Assembly: GCF_029714405.1 (NCBI RefSeq)
Contig: NZ_CP121650.1
Coordinates: 1,927,001 to 1,991,000 of the forward strand
Direction: 5' to 3'
Source: Bradyrhizobium sp. CB82
GTDB lineage: Bacteria; Pseudomonadota; Alphaproteobacteria; Rhizobiales; Xanthobacteraceae
DNA length: 64,000 bases
The position numbers and the translations under genes were made by a program. The notes below the pieces were generated by a model, which saw only the letters and a list, made by a program, of their open reading frames with translations, ran no database searches and had not been told where the DNA came from. The first letter of the stretch is position 1; each line of letters starts with the position of its first letter. Shown piece after piece: positions 47,354-55,890 of this stretch.

Positions 47354-47581
47354 CCCGACGAATTCGACGTGCGGCGCGATGTGTCGAAGAGCGTCGCTTT
47401 TGGTGCCGGCCCGCATTTCTGCGCCGGCGCCTGGGCCTCGCGCGCCATGATCGCCGACGTCGCGCTGCCGACGGTATTCGCGAAGGCGAAGAACTTGCGG
47501 ATGGCCGACGACGAGCCGGTGCGGATTGGCGGCTGGGCGTTCCGAGGGCTGCTGAACCTACCGGTGAGATGGAGGCTCTAG
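47351..47581 (+). pseudogene. 3' fragment of a cytochrome P450 gene
   Basis: 76 residues matching a P450 C-terminus: [20 protein letters not shown], then [19 protein letters not shown] (haem-ligand cysteine in [10 protein letters not shown]), and [17 protein letters not shown]. The I-helix, ExxR and all earlier parts are missing. It begins within a few bases of the truncated end of the napC fragment, back to back. Confidence 0.75.
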
Positions 47582-47995
47582 TTCCGCAAGGGCTCGCTTA
47601 TCCCACGCGGGTCCATGATGGTCTTATGCACCTGATTTGCCCGACGTGTCAAATGATTTCGTAAAATCAGCATTACATTGTGCGGCAGTGATCACTCCTT
47701 TGCATGGGGTTGTTTTCGATATTTTGTCGTCCGGTCACCGGAGCGCCGGACCGACCTCATCGTGACTTTCGTCGCTGCCGCCACGCGCATTTGCAGCACG
47801 CGCAAAATGTCACATTCGCGTGCGGGAAGATTCTCTCTGCATTCGCCTGGCCGTTTGAAAGATTAATCATGCGCGCCGCGCGCGCGGCAGTGTGGGCATC
47901 GCTATTTTCCCGGACGTCTCGACACTTCCTGCTAGTCGCACCATCATTCCCGCATCGCAATGGAATGCACGGCCGCACGCGGTCGGGAGTTTGGA

Positions 47996-48115
47996 ATGCG
48001 GCGTCTGGACTTCTTGAAAATCTCCGATGGAACAGCGGCGCTGGCTGCGTTGCTCGGCTTGATACCGAAGCCGATCGTCATTCGTGACATCGTCTGGCGC
48101 AGCACGGCGACCTGA
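47996..48115 (+). CDS. Putative 39-codon ORF upstream of ssuD
   Basis: ATG 47996 has GGGAG eight bases upstream. The product MRRLDFLKISDGTAALAALL continues GLIPKPIVIRDIVWRSTAT: a charged start, a hydrophobic stretch and a basic end. It may be a short membrane or leader peptide, or chance. Confidence 0.3.
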   Translation: MRRLDFLKISDGTAALAALLGLIPKPIVIRDIVWRSTAT

Positions 48116-48153
48116 TCGTGCCGACCGATCTTCCGATTTCAAAGGGTTTGAAC

Positions 48154-48240
48154 ATGAGGCGTCTCGTTCAGCGTGTGATCGCGGCCATCGTCCAGTCGAT
48201 AGGGACCGTGGCGGCCGCTGTTGGGACGTCTTACGACTAA
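48154..48240 (+). CDS. Putative 28-codon leader ORF directly before ssuD
   Basis: ATG 48154 follows AAAGGG at a good distance. The 28-residue product begins MRRLVQRVIAAIVQSIGTVA and ends AAVGTSYD, an amphipathic helix. It ends 21 bases before the ssuD start, so it could act as a translated leader. No cysteine or methionine run is seen to suggest attenuation. Confidence 0.4.
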   Translation: MRRLVQRVIAAIVQSIGTVAAAVGTSYD

Positions 48241-48261
48241 TCATCCAGGCGTGAGACATCC

Positions 48262-49428
48262 ATGAGCCAATCTCAGAACAGCAACATCCTCTGGTTCCTG
48301 CCGACCCATGGCGACGGCCGCTATCTCGGCACGTCGCAGGGGGGTCGCGAGGTGAATTTCAACTACCTGCGCCAGATCGCGCAGGCTGCCGATCAGCTCG
48401 GTTACTTCGGCGTGCTGCTGCCGACCGGGCGAAGCTGCGAGGATTCCTGGATCGTCGCCTCGAGCGTCGCGCCCTTCACCGAGCGGCTGCGTTACCTCGT
48501 GGCCGTCAGGCCAGGCCTGCAATCGCCGACCGTTGCGGCGCGCATGACCGCGACGCTCGACCGCGTCACGAACGGCCGGCTGCTGATCAACGTCGTCACC
48601 GGCGGTGACCCTGTCGAGAACAAAGGCGATGGCATCTTCCTCGCCCATGACGAGCGTTACGAGGTCACCCGCGAGTTTCTCAATGTCTATAGTGACCTGC
48701 TTGCCGGCAAGACCGTCAATGTCGAGGGCAAGCACATCCGCATCGAGGACGGACGCTTGCTGTTTCACCCGATTCAGTCGCCGCGTCCGCCGCTCTATTT
48801 CGGCGGCTCGTCGGATGCCGGCATCGACGTCGCCGTCGACACCGTCGACAAATATCTCACCTGGGGCGAGCCGCCGGCGCAGGTCGGCGAGAAGATCGCG
48901 AAGGTGAGGGAGGTCGCAGGCCGGCGCGGTCGAAAGCTGTCCTTCGGCATCCGCCTGCACGTCATCGTTCGCGAGACCAATCAGGAGGCATGGAAGGCCG
49001 CCGACGAGCTGATCAAGCATGTCAGCGACGAGACCATCGCGCTCGCGCAGAAGAACTTCGCCCGCATGGACTCCGTTGGCCAGCAGCGCATGGCGCAGCT
49101 TCATGGCGGTCGCCGCGACAGGCTCGAGATCAGCCCGAACCTCTGGGCCGGCGTTGGCCTGGTGCGCGGCGGCGCCGGCACCGCGCTGGTCGGCGATCCT
49201 CCGACGGTCGCCGCGCGCATCAGGGAGTATCAGGATCTCGGCATCGATACGTTCATCCTGTCCGGCTATCCGCATCTGGAAGAAGCCTATCGTTTTGCCG
49301 AGCTGGTCTTCCCGCTGCTGTCGCTCCAGCACGGCAGCAACGTGACGCGGCTGCATCCGAACAACGGTCCGTTCGGCGAGACCGTCGGTAACGACTACCG
49401 TCCCTCCAGGCAAGCAGCGCAATCATGA
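48262..49428 (+). CDS. ssuD: FMNH2-dependent alkanesulfonate monooxygenase
   Basis: 388 residues, the length of SsuD. Bacterial luciferase-like TIM barrel: [85 protein letters not shown]. It uses FMNH2 and O2 to split alkanesulfonates into aldehyde and sulfite, giving sulfur during sulfate limitation. Its stop overlaps the ssuC start by four bases (ATGA). Confidence 0.95.
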   Translation: MSQSQNSNILWFLPTHGDGRYLGTSQGGREVNFNYLRQIAQAADQLGYFGVLLPTGRSCEDSWIVASSVAPFTERLRYLVAVRPGLQSPTVAARMTATLDRVTNGRLLINVVTGGDPVENKGDGIFLAHDERYEVTREFLNVYSDLLAGKTVNVEGKHIRIEDGRLLFHPIQSPRPPLYFGGSSDAGIDVAVDTVDKYLTWGEPPAQVGEKIAKVREVAGRRGRKLSFGIRLHVIVRETNQEAWKAADELIKHVSDETIALAQKNFARMDSVGQQRMAQLHGGRRDRLEISPNLWAGVGLVRGGAGTALVGDPPTVAARIREYQDLGIDTFILSGYPHLEEAYRFAELVFPLLSLQHGSNVTRLHPNNGPFGETVGNDYRPSRQAAQS

Positions 49429-50234
49429 GCCTCATCGACAGTCTTCCGCGCGTTGCGCGTCCCCTGCGCCTGCCGCGCGCCGACGGCCTGATCCAGTGGA
49501 TCGTGCCGCTCGCCATCATCGCGATCTGGCAAATCGCCTGCATTACCGGCCTCGTGCCGACGCGGGTACTGCCGGCGCCGAGCGACGTTGCGCTCGCGGG
49601 CTGGAAGCTGCTGCTCTCCGGCGAGCTGGTGCGCAACATCTGGGTCAGTTTCTGGCGCGCCTCGATCGGCTTTCTGATCGGCGGCAGCATCGGCTTCGCC
49701 TTTGGTCTGGCCAACGGCCTCTCGCAGCTCTCGGCCAAGCTGACCGATACGACGCTTCAGATGGTGCGCAACGTGCCGCATCTGGCGCTGATCCCGCTCG
49801 TCATCCTGTGGTTCGGCATCGACGAGAGCGCAAAGCTGTTCTTGGTCTCGCTCGGCGTGTTCTTCCCGATTTATCTCAACACGCTGCACGGCATTCGCAC
49901 CGTTGATCCGCAGCTCACCGAGATGGGGCGCATCTACGGCATGAGCGACGGCGAATTGTTCCGCCGCGTGATCTTTCCGGGTGCGCTGCCCTCGATCTTC
50001 GTCGGCATCCGCTTCGCGCTCGGCATCATGTGGCTGACGCTGATCGTCGCCGAGACGATCGCGGCGTCCTCCGGCCTCGGCTACATGGCGATGCAGGCGC
50101 GCGAGTTCATGCTGATCGACGTCGTCGTGCTGTCGATCCTGATCTATGCCCTGCTCGGCAAGCTCGCCGACAGCGCCTCGCGCGTGCTCGAGCGCCTGAC
50201 GCTTGCCTGGCACCCCGCCTTCCAGAAACGTTGA
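49425..50234 (+). CDS. ssuC: Aliphatic sulfonate ABC transporter permease
   Basis: 269 residues with about six membrane helices and the conserved loop [20 protein letters not shown] (EAA type) followed by [18 protein letters not shown]. Matches SsuC/TauC permeases. Translationally coupled to ssuD by a four-base overlap. ssuB follows after seven bases. Confidence 0.94.
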   Translation: MSLIDSLPRVARPLRLPRADGLIQWIVPLAIIAIWQIACITGLVPTRVLPAPSDVALAGWKLLLSGELVRNIWVSFWRASIGFLIGGSIGFAFGLANGLSQLSAKLTDTTLQMVRNVPHLALIPLVILWFGIDESAKLFLVSLGVFFPIYLNTLHGIRTVDPQLTEMGRIYGMSDGELFRRVIFPGALPSIFVGIRFALGIMWLTLIVAETIAASSGLGYMAMQAREFMLIDVVVLSILIYALLGKLADSASRVLERLTLAWHPAFQKR

Positions 50235-50241
50235 GAATGAC

Positions 50242-51066
50242 ATGCAGACAGCTCTTCTCCTTCCCGAGACCGAACGCGACCAGCGCACCCGTATCGCGCC
50301 GGAGCGCCGGCGCGCGCGCGAGGACCGGCCGGCTCTTGGCCTGCCGCTCACGATCCGGAACTTGCGCAAATCCTTCGGCGACAACGAGGTGCTGCGCGGC
50401 ATAGACCTGCACATCCCCGCCGGCCAGTTCGTCGCGATCGTCGGCAAGAGTGGTTGCGGCAAGAGCACGCTGCTGCGACTGATCGCTGGCCTCGACAAGA
50501 TCGATGCCGGTGCCATCAGCTTTGGTGAGGCGGCGCGGCCCGAGGATATCAGGGTGATGTTCCAGGAGCCGCGGCTGTTGCCCTGGGCGCGCGTGTTGTC
50601 GAATGTCGAGGTTGGCCTCGGGCGCGACCGCGCCTCTCTTGATGCGCATCCGCGCGCCGAGCACGCGCTGACCGAGGTTGGGCTCGCCGACAAGCGTGAC
50701 CAGTGGCCCTCGGTGCTGTCGGGCGGCCAGAAGCAGCGCGTGGCGCTGGCGCGCGCGCTCGTCAGCCACCCTCGCGTGCTCGCCTTCGACGAGCCGCTCG
50801 GCGCGCTCGATGCGTTGACCCGGATCTCGATGCAGCGGCTCCTGGAGCGCGTCTGGCGGGACCAGGCTTTTACCGCGATCCTGGTGACGCACGACGTCGC
50901 GGAAGCCGTTGCACTCGCCGATCGCGTGCTGGTGATCGAGGAAGGCCGCATCGCCCATGACGTTACGGTTAACGCGCCACGGCCGCGCGAGCGCGGTTCA
51001 GTGGAGCTCGGGGGCCTCGAAGGCGCCATCCTGCGCCATCTTCTCTCGGCGGATGATCGTACCTAG
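50242..51066 (+). CDS. ssuB: Aliphatic sulfonate ABC transporter ATP-binding protein
   Basis: 274 residues. Walker A is [10 protein letters not shown]-loop [14 protein letters not shown], signature [15 protein letters not shown], Walker [13 protein letters not shown] and switch His in [12 protein letters not shown]. The PRLLPWA motif is typical of SsuB/TauB. It powers uptake through SsuC. No ssuA binding protein gene is found beside it. The flavin reductase gene begins 32 bases downstream. Confidence 0.94.
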   Translation: MQTALLLPETERDQRTRIAPERRRAREDRPALGLPLTIRNLRKSFGDNEVLRGIDLHIPAGQFVAIVGKSGCGKSTLLRLIAGLDKIDAGAISFGEAARPEDIRVMFQEPRLLPWARVLSNVEVGLGRDRASLDAHPRAEHALTEVGLADKRDQWPSVLSGGQKQRVALARALVSHPRVLAFDEPLGALDALTRISMQRLLERVWRDQAFTAILVTHDVAEAVALADRVLVIEEGRIAHDVTVNAPRPRERGSVELGGLEGAILRHLLSADDRT

Positions 51067-51098
51067 ATAACAGGGGCCCTGATTTCGGGGAGCTTGCC

Positions 51099-51680
51099 AT
51101 GAACGTGATTGCCCGCCATATCATGACCGATACCGCTATCTCCTCTGCCGATTTCCGCGGCGCCATGCGCCACCTCACCGGTGGCGTCAGCGTCATCACG
51201 GCCGGCCGCGGCAGGGACATCACCGGCATGACGGTGACCTCGGTGACGTCGCTGTCGGTCGTTCCGCCGACACTGCTCGTCAGCATCAACCGCGACGCCT
51301 CATCGTTCCCGCTGATCAAGCGTCACGGCGCCTTCGGCGTGAACATCCTCAACGCTGACCAGCTCGACGTCGCCGAGCGCTTTGCCGGCAAGGGCGGGCT
51401 GAAAGGCGCCGACCGCTTCGCCGGCAGCGACTGGGTGACGGCCGTGTCCGGCGTCCCGCTGCTCGCCGGCGCGCTGGCCGCGCTCGATTGCGAGGTCGAG
51501 GAGATCGTCGAGCGTCACTCGCACGGCATCGTCATCGGCCGCGTGCGTGATCTTCGGAGTTCGACCCGCAGCGCGGCGCTCGCTTATTGGCGCGGACAGT
51601 ACGTCGCGGTCGACCAGGATGAGGACGCAGCGAGGCTCGCTGAAGTCAGTGTTCCCGCGCGGGGTCGGCGCGTCATTTGA
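51099..51680 (+). CDS. Flavin reductase family protein, probable partner of SsuD
   Basis: 193 residues with the flavin-reductase-like split barrel: FRGAMRHLTGGVSVITAG, GMTVTSVTSLSVVPPTLLVS, FGVNILNADQLDVAERFAGK, ALDCEVEEIVERHSHGIVIG. It reduces FMN with NADH and would supply FMNH2 to SsuD. It belongs to the HpaC/NtaB-type group rather than classical SsuE. The start is 51099 (GGGGAG upstream), or ATG 51123. Its place after ssuB supports the partnership. Confidence 0.88.
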   Translation: MNVIARHIMTDTAISSADFRGAMRHLTGGVSVITAGRGRDITGMTVTSVTSLSVVPPTLLVSINRDASSFPLIKRHGAFGVNILNADQLDVAERFAGKGGLKGADRFAGSDWVTAVSGVPLLAGALAALDCEVEEIVERHSHGIVIGRVRDLRSSTRSAALAYWRGQYVAVDQDEDAARLAEVSVPARGRRVI

Positions 51681-51768
51681 CCGCGCGGCGCCTTCCCGGG
51701 CTGGCCTTTTCGTTTCTCTCGATCTAGAAGCCCTGCCAGAGCCTCCCCGAGGAGACGATGGAGCCGGC

Positions 51769-51924
51769 ATGAAACGCGCTGCGACCTGGGCCTTCTACGC
51801 CGTCGGCGCGCTCGCGATCGCTTATCTCGCGCTCTACGCCTATGCGATGATCACCGGCCGGCACATCGTGCCCGGCGACCCCATCCACATCTTCCGCAAT
51901 CCCGACGCGCCGAGCTATTCTTGA
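51769..51924 (+). CDS. Small single-pass membrane protein
   Basis: 51 residues with a single helix (ATWAFYAVGALAIAYLALYA) and a short polar tail (GRHIVPGDPIHIFRNPDAPS). ATG 51769 follows GAGGAGA at a slightly long distance. It may be the last gene of the ssu transcript. Function unknown. Confidence 0.55.
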   Translation: MKRAATWAFYAVGALAIAYLALYAYAMITGRHIVPGDPIHIFRNPDAPSYS

Positions 51925-51942
51925 CGTGAGCTAGGTGTAGCC

Positions 51943-52024
51943 GTCGGGTGGGCAAAGGCGCCCTTGCGCCGTGCCCACCAAACGATGGCGATAGAAGTGG
52001 TGGGCACGCTTCGCTTTGCCCTAC
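51943..52024. repeat. Dispersed palindromic repeat (GGGTGGGC...GCCCTAC class)
   Basis: GTCGGGTGGGCAAAGGCGC and GTGCCCACCA at the left, GTGGTGGGCACGCTTCGCTT and TGCCCTAC at the right; same class as 30694-30779. Confidence 0.75.
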
Positions 52025-52029
52025 TAGAG

Positions 52030-53178
52030 CTAACTCCGCAAGATCGCCAGCGCCAGCGCCTGCGCGCGGGGGACGATGCTGTCGAGCTCGAGATACTCCT
52101 CCACCGTGTGTGCAAGCCCGCCGACGGGGCCGACGCCGCAGATCGTCGGCGTGCCGACGGCGGCGGTGAAGCCTGAATCGGCGCAGCCCCCGGAGAACTC
52201 GCCGGTGAGCGTGGTCAGCCCGACGTCGCGCGCGGCGCCCTGGTAACCCTCGAACAGTGCCTTCGACGCCTCGCTCTGAACCGCCGGCACGAACTCGCCT
52301 TTGATCGTCAGCGTGGCGCTCGTGCCCGGCACGTGGGAAGTGGCAACGATCTTCTCGATCGCGGCCATCACCGCGTCGCGGTCCCTCGGCTCGACATAGC
52401 GCAGATCGATCTGGCCCTCGGCATAGGGCGCCGTCGTGTTCACAGACTGGCCGCCCGAGATCAGTCCAACGTTCAGGGTGATCCCCTTGGTCAGATCGGT
52501 CAGCGCATGGATATGGACGATCTTGTGCGCAAGTTCGCCGATCGCGCTCACGCCGGCCGCAAAATTCGCGCCGGAATGGGCGGCCTTGCCGGTGACGGCA
52601 AGGTGCATGAAGATGCCGCCCTTGCGGCTCGTGACCACGTTACCGGTCGGCCGTCCCGGCTCGGAATTGTAGACGGCGCGCGCGGACCGTCCCTCGCGCT
52701 CGATCACCGGTCGCGACGAGGGCGAGGCGATCTCCTCGTCCGAGGTGATCAGGACCTTGATCGGGTGCGGGCTGCCGCCGAATTTCTGGAAGGCCGCGGC
52801 CACGAACACGTTCATGACGAGACCAGCCTTCATGTCCGCGACCCCCGGGCCATAGGCGCGGCCGTCCAGAATCGTGAAGGGGCGTCGTTCGGCCTCGCCT
52901 TTGCCGAACACCGTGTCGCGATGCCCCATCAGGAGGATCGGCTTCTCGTTGCTGCCGGGCTTGGCCACGGTGGCATGGATAGCGTCGCCGAACGTGCCGT
53001 GGCTCTCCCGCCAGCTCGAAATGCCATGCTCGGCAAAGTGCCGCTCGAAGCGCGCGCCGACCGCGTCCACGCCGGCCTTGTCGTAGGATCCGGAATCGAT
53101 GTTCACGACGTCGCGCAACAGGTCGATCATCGCCTGCTTCTGCGACGCCAGCCATTCCGTGATTTGGGCTTCAGACAT
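52030..53178 (-). CDS. M20 family metallopeptidase (glutamate carboxypeptidase type)
   Basis: 382 residues with the M20 metal ligands in order: LMGHRDTVF (His), GPGVADMKAG (Asp), TSDEEIASPSS (general-base Glu and ligand Glu), YNSEPGRPTG, and a late His in GGLAHTVEEY. A dimerisation domain lies at about 180-290 (VTGKAAHSGANFAAGVSAIG). No signal peptide. It likely hydrolyses a peptide or N-acyl amino acid bond, as carboxypeptidase G2 does. ATG 53178 has GAGG upstream; the GTG six bases earlier is less likely. Confidence 0.9.
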   Translation of the reverse strand: MSEAQITEWLASQKQAMIDLLRDVVNIDSGSYDKAGVDAVGARFERHFAEHGISSWRESHGTFGDAIHATVAKPGSNEKPILLMGHRDTVFGKGEAERRPFTILDGRAYGPGVADMKAGLVMNVFVAAAFQKFGGSPHPIKVLITSDEEIASPSSRPVIEREGRSARAVYNSEPGRPTGNVVTSRKGGIFMHLAVTGKAAHSGANFAAGVSAIGELAHKIVHIHALTDLTKGITLNVGLISGGQSVNTTAPYAEGQIDLRYVEPRDRDAVMAAIEKIVATSHVPGTSATLTIKGEFVPAVQSEASKALFEGYQGAARDVGLTTLTGEFSGGCADSGFTAAVGTPTICGVGPVGGLAHTVEEYLELDSIVPRAQALALAILRS

Positions 53179-53295
53179 AGTCACCTCGCTGCATCTCGTT
53201 CGCGCTTATAGGACTTTGCGCGGGCGGGACCTAGTCGCCGGATGCGGTGCGGCCATGTCAGAGTTCGCGGGGTGAGACCCCGCGATGTCTCCTCA

Positions 53296-53336
53296 TCGTC
53301 GTCCTGGCGAAAGCCTGGCTTCCGCCAGGACGACGG
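53296..53336. repeat. Dispersed palindromic repeat
   Basis: CATCGTCGTCCTGGCG and CGCCAGGACGACGG form a long inverted repeat around AAAGCCTGGCTTC, between the divergently placed peptidase promoter region and the end of the flagellar operon. Confidence 0.7.
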
Positions 53337-53368
53337 CGGAGGGTGTGGCGACGGCTTGCGTTTGCACC

Positions 53369-53399
53369 CAAAAAATGCCCGGGACTGAGCCCGGGCATT
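53369..53399 (-). terminator. Rho-independent terminator of the fliF-flbD operon
   Basis: Read on the minus strand: AATGCCCGGG, loop CTCAGT, CCCGGGCATT, followed by a T-run. It lies about 25 bases after the flbD stop. Confidence 0.85.
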
Positions 53400-53424
53400 C
53401 GCATTCTCAATATTCGCTGGAGCC

Positions 53425-54810
53425 CTACGCCCCCATCGCCGGCAGGCGCGGATATTCGCCCGACGTGCCGGCGGGCGGGATCGGGATGCCGCCGTCGGCA
53501 TATTCGTTGAGCTTGTTGCGCAGCGTGCGGATCGAGATGCCGAGGATGTTGGCGGCATGGGTCCGGTTGCCGAGGCAGTGCTTCAGCGTCTCCAGGATCA
53601 GATCGCGCTCGACGTCGGCGACGGTACGTCCCACCAGTGCCCGTGTCACCTGCTCGGCTGCCATCGTGGCGTGCGCTACGGCGGGAGCTGTTCTGGCGAC
53701 GTCGAGGCGGTCGCCGTCCGGCGTGATGATGGCGTCAGCGCCGATCTCGTCGCCCTGCGCCATCAGTACCGCGCGGTGTATGGTGTTCTCGAGCTCGCGG
53801 ACGTTGCCCTGCCAGCGGTTGGTCGAGAGCACCCGGCGCGCTTCAGCCGAAATGGGGCGCAGCGGCACGCCGTTGGCCTCGGCATATTTCTTCACGAAGT
53901 GCTGGGCCAGTTCGAGGATGTCGGCGGGACGCTCGCGCAGCGGCGGGATCTTCAGGTTCACGACGTTGAGGCGGAACAGCAGGTCCTCGCGGAACGTGCC
54001 TTCGCGCACGGCTTCCGCCAGGTTGCGGTTCGAAGTCGCGATGATGCGGATATCGACCGGAACGGGCTTGGTGCCGCCGACTCGGTCGATCACTCGCTCC
54101 TGGATGGCGCGGAGCAGTTTCGATTGCAGGCGGACGTCCATCTCGGAAATTTCGTCGAGCAGCAGCGTGCCGCCGGTCGCCTCCTCGAACTTGCCGATGC
54201 GGCGGGCGACCGCACCGGTGAAGGCGCCCTTCTCATGACCGAACAGCTCGGATTCGAGGAGGTGCTCGGGGATCGCGGCGCAGTTGATGGAGATGAAGGG
54301 GCGTTTGGCGCGCGTCGAGCGCGTATGGACGTAGCGCGCCAGCACCTCCTTGCCGGTGCCGGATTCGCCGGTGACCATGACCGAGGCGTCCGAGCCCGCG
54401 ATTTGCTGAGCGAGCTTGACCACGCGCGCCATGGCGTCGTCCCGATAGATGAGCTCGCGGGAATCGTTGGCGACCGCGGCGAGCACGGCGGCGATCAGCT
54501 CCGGCTCCGGCGGCAGCGGGATGTATTCCTTGGCGCCGGCGTGGATCGCGGCGACCGCGGCGCGGGCGTCGTTGGTAATGCCGCAGGCGACGATGGGAGC
54601 GTGGATGTGCTCCGCTTCCAGCCGCATCACGAGATCGCGGATGTCGAGGGCGACGTCGACCAGCAGCAGGTCGGCGCCCTTGCCGCCGCGCAGCACACGC
54701 ATCGCTTGCTCGTGATCCTCGGCGTGGGTCACGGTGGCGCCGTTCTCCATCGCGATCTTGGTGGCGGTGGTGAGCTGGCCCTTCAATGTGCCAACGATGA
54801 GAAGCCGCAT
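53425..54810 (-). CDS. flbD: Sigma54-dependent flagellar transcriptional regulator FlbD
   Basis: 461 residues. The receiver-like N-terminal domain (1-115) lacks the acidic pair near its start, so normal phosphorylation is doubtful, as described for Caulobacter FlbD. The AAA+ domain has Walker A GESGTGKE (148-155), the sigma54-contact loop GAFTGA (195-200), LLLDEISEM and the arginine-finger region. A Fis-type HTH closes the protein (NRTHAANILGISIRTLRNKL). It activates late flagellar genes with RNA polymerase-sigma54. Last gene of the fliF-fliG-fliH-fliN-flbD operon. Confidence 0.95.
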   Translation of the reverse strand: MRLLIVGTLKGQLTTATKIAMENGATVTHAEDHEQAMRVLRGGKGADLLLVDVALDIRDLVMRLEAEHIHAPIVACGITNDARAAVAAIHAGAKEYIPLPPEPELIAAVLAAVANDSRELIYRDDAMARVVKLAQQIAGSDASVMVTGESGTGKEVLARYVHTRSTRAKRPFISINCAAIPEHLLESELFGHEKGAFTGAVARRIGKFEEATGGTLLLDEISEMDVRLQSKLLRAIQERVIDRVGGTKPVPVDIRIIATSNRNLAEAVREGTFREDLLFRLNVVNLKIPPLRERPADILELAQHFVKKYAEANGVPLRPISAEARRVLSTNRWQGNVRELENTIHRAVLMAQGDEIGADAIITPDGDRLDVARTAPAVAHATMAAEQVTRALVGRTVADVERDLILETLKHCLGNRTHAANILGISIRTLRNKLNEYADGGIPIPPAGTSGEYPRLPAMGA

Positions 54811-54865
54811 GTCAGTCTCCTGTCCGTCTGTTCGCGCTGCCGCGCGTCATTCCCTGCGATTGCGT

Positions 54866-54910
54866 GGTCCGGAAAAGTGCGCAGCGGTTTTCCGAGAAGA
54901 TCATGCTCAA
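54866..54910. repeat. REP-like GATC repeat inside the flagellar operon
   Basis: GTCCGGAAAAGTGCGCAGCG followed by GTTTTCCGAGAAGATCATGC, a partial short form of the repeat family seen at 35822. It fills most of the gap between fliN and flbD. Confidence 0.75.
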
Positions 54911-54915
54911 ACCAA

Positions 54916-55266
54916 CTAGCTGCGTTCGGTCCTGATGATTTCGGTCATGGTGACGCCGAGCTTGTCCTCGACCAGCACCACCTCGCCGCGCGCGACGAGG
55001 CGGTTGTTGACATAGATGTCGATGGCCTCGCCGACGCGCCGGTCGAGCTCGAGCACGGTGCCGGGACCGAGCTTCAGGAGTTCGCCGACGTCCATCTTGG
55101 AGCGGCCGAGCACGGCGGAAACCTGCACCGGCACGTCGAACACGGCCTCGAGGTCGGCGGCGACGCGGGCCGCGTATTCGTCCTCGTTGTAGCCCACATC
55201 GGTGCCGGTCGGCGCCATCGGGCCGTTGAGATCGGGAAGCGGGACCTGTCCGTCGGTGTCGCTCAT
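54916..55266 (-). CDS. fliN: Flagellar motor switch protein FliN
   Basis: 116 residues. A variable acidic N-terminus is followed by the SpoA/FliN domain: VFDVPVQVSAVLGRSKMDVG, LLKLGPGTVLELDRRVGEAI, DIYVNNRLVARGEVVLVEDK. It forms the lower C-ring of the flagellar switch and binds FliH. Start is two bases after the fliH stop. Confidence 0.96.
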   Translation of the reverse strand: MSDTDGQVPLPDLNGPMAPTGTDVGYNEDEYAARVAADLEAVFDVPVQVSAVLGRSKMDVGELLKLGPGTVLELDRRVGEAIDIYVNNRLVARGEVVLVEDKLGVTMTEIIRTERS

Positions 55267-55269
55267 GAC

Positions 55270-55890
55270 TTAGTTCCCCTTGCGGGACGCGATATAGCGT
55301 CCGACGAGTTCGTCGATCTTGCCGAGAATGGCGCCGCGCTCGAGCACGACGCCGCCATCGGCCCATTCGATCCGGCAGTCGCCGGTCGCAATCTCCGGCT
55401 CAGCCAGGATCACCAGCCGGCCCTCGAAGCCGCTCTGCTTGGCGAGCCGCTCGATCCGCTCGCGCGCGCTCTCGTAGAGCGCCTCGTTGATGCGGACGAC
55501 CAGGTGCGGCGTCGCGACCAGGTGCGAGAAGCAGTCCTTGACCAGCGCGACGATCTCGCCGAGCGGCTCAGCGGCGATCAGATCGGCGCACAGCTTGCGC
55601 GCCACCGCGACCGCGACGTCGACCGCCTCGGTCTCCATCCTGACCTCGATATTGCCGATGCCCGACGCGATGCCCCTGACCGATATGTTGATCTCTTCCA
55701 TGGCGAGCGCGACGCGGCGATCGCTCTCGGCCTTGGCCTCGCGTTGTCCGGCGTCGAAGCCGGCCTGGTAGGCGCGCGCCTCGGCGGCCGCGATCTTCTG
55801 TGCGATCTCGGCTGCGCTCGCAGCCTTCTCGCGCGACCGGTCGGGCGCGGAGAAGTCGTTGTCGAACAGGAATTTCGCGGGCGCAGCCAT
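55270..55890 (-). CDS. fliH: Flagellar export apparatus protein FliH
   Basis: 206 residues. N-terminal KFLFDNDFSAP, an Ala/Glu-rich helical part with AYQAGFDAGQREAKAE, and a C-terminal domain ending VVLERGAILGKIDELVGRYI. FliH is the peripheral stalk that regulates the FliI ATPase and docks it to FliN. Weakly conserved, but the position between fliG and fliN and the GFDxG pattern fit. Its ATG overlaps the fliG stop by one base. Confidence 0.88.
   Translation of the reverse strand: MAAPAKFLFDNDFSAPDRSREKAASAAEIAQKIAAAEARAYQAGFDAGQREAKAESDRRVALAMEEINISVRGIASGIGNIEVRMETEAVDVAVAVARKLCADLIAAEPLGEIVALVKDCFSHLVATPHLVVRINEALYESARERIERLAKQSGFEGRLVILAEPEIATGDCRIEWADGGVVLERGAILGKIDELVGRYIASRKGN

Larger units (their letters stand above)
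47582..48261. other. Long region upstream of ssuD with only small ORFs
   Basis: 680 bases with lower GC in the left part (about 47630-47730). No gene of normal size is convincing; one 127-codon frame (47704-48087) lacks family features. Two short ORFs with good ribosome binding sites lie close to ssuD and are listed separately. The promoter for the ssu genes is expected here. Confidence 0.4.

Noticed and set aside
47704..48087. 127-codon ORF upstream of ssuD
   Set aside because: Composition without domain features; overlaps a shorter ORF with a better ribosome binding site; no recognisable family.
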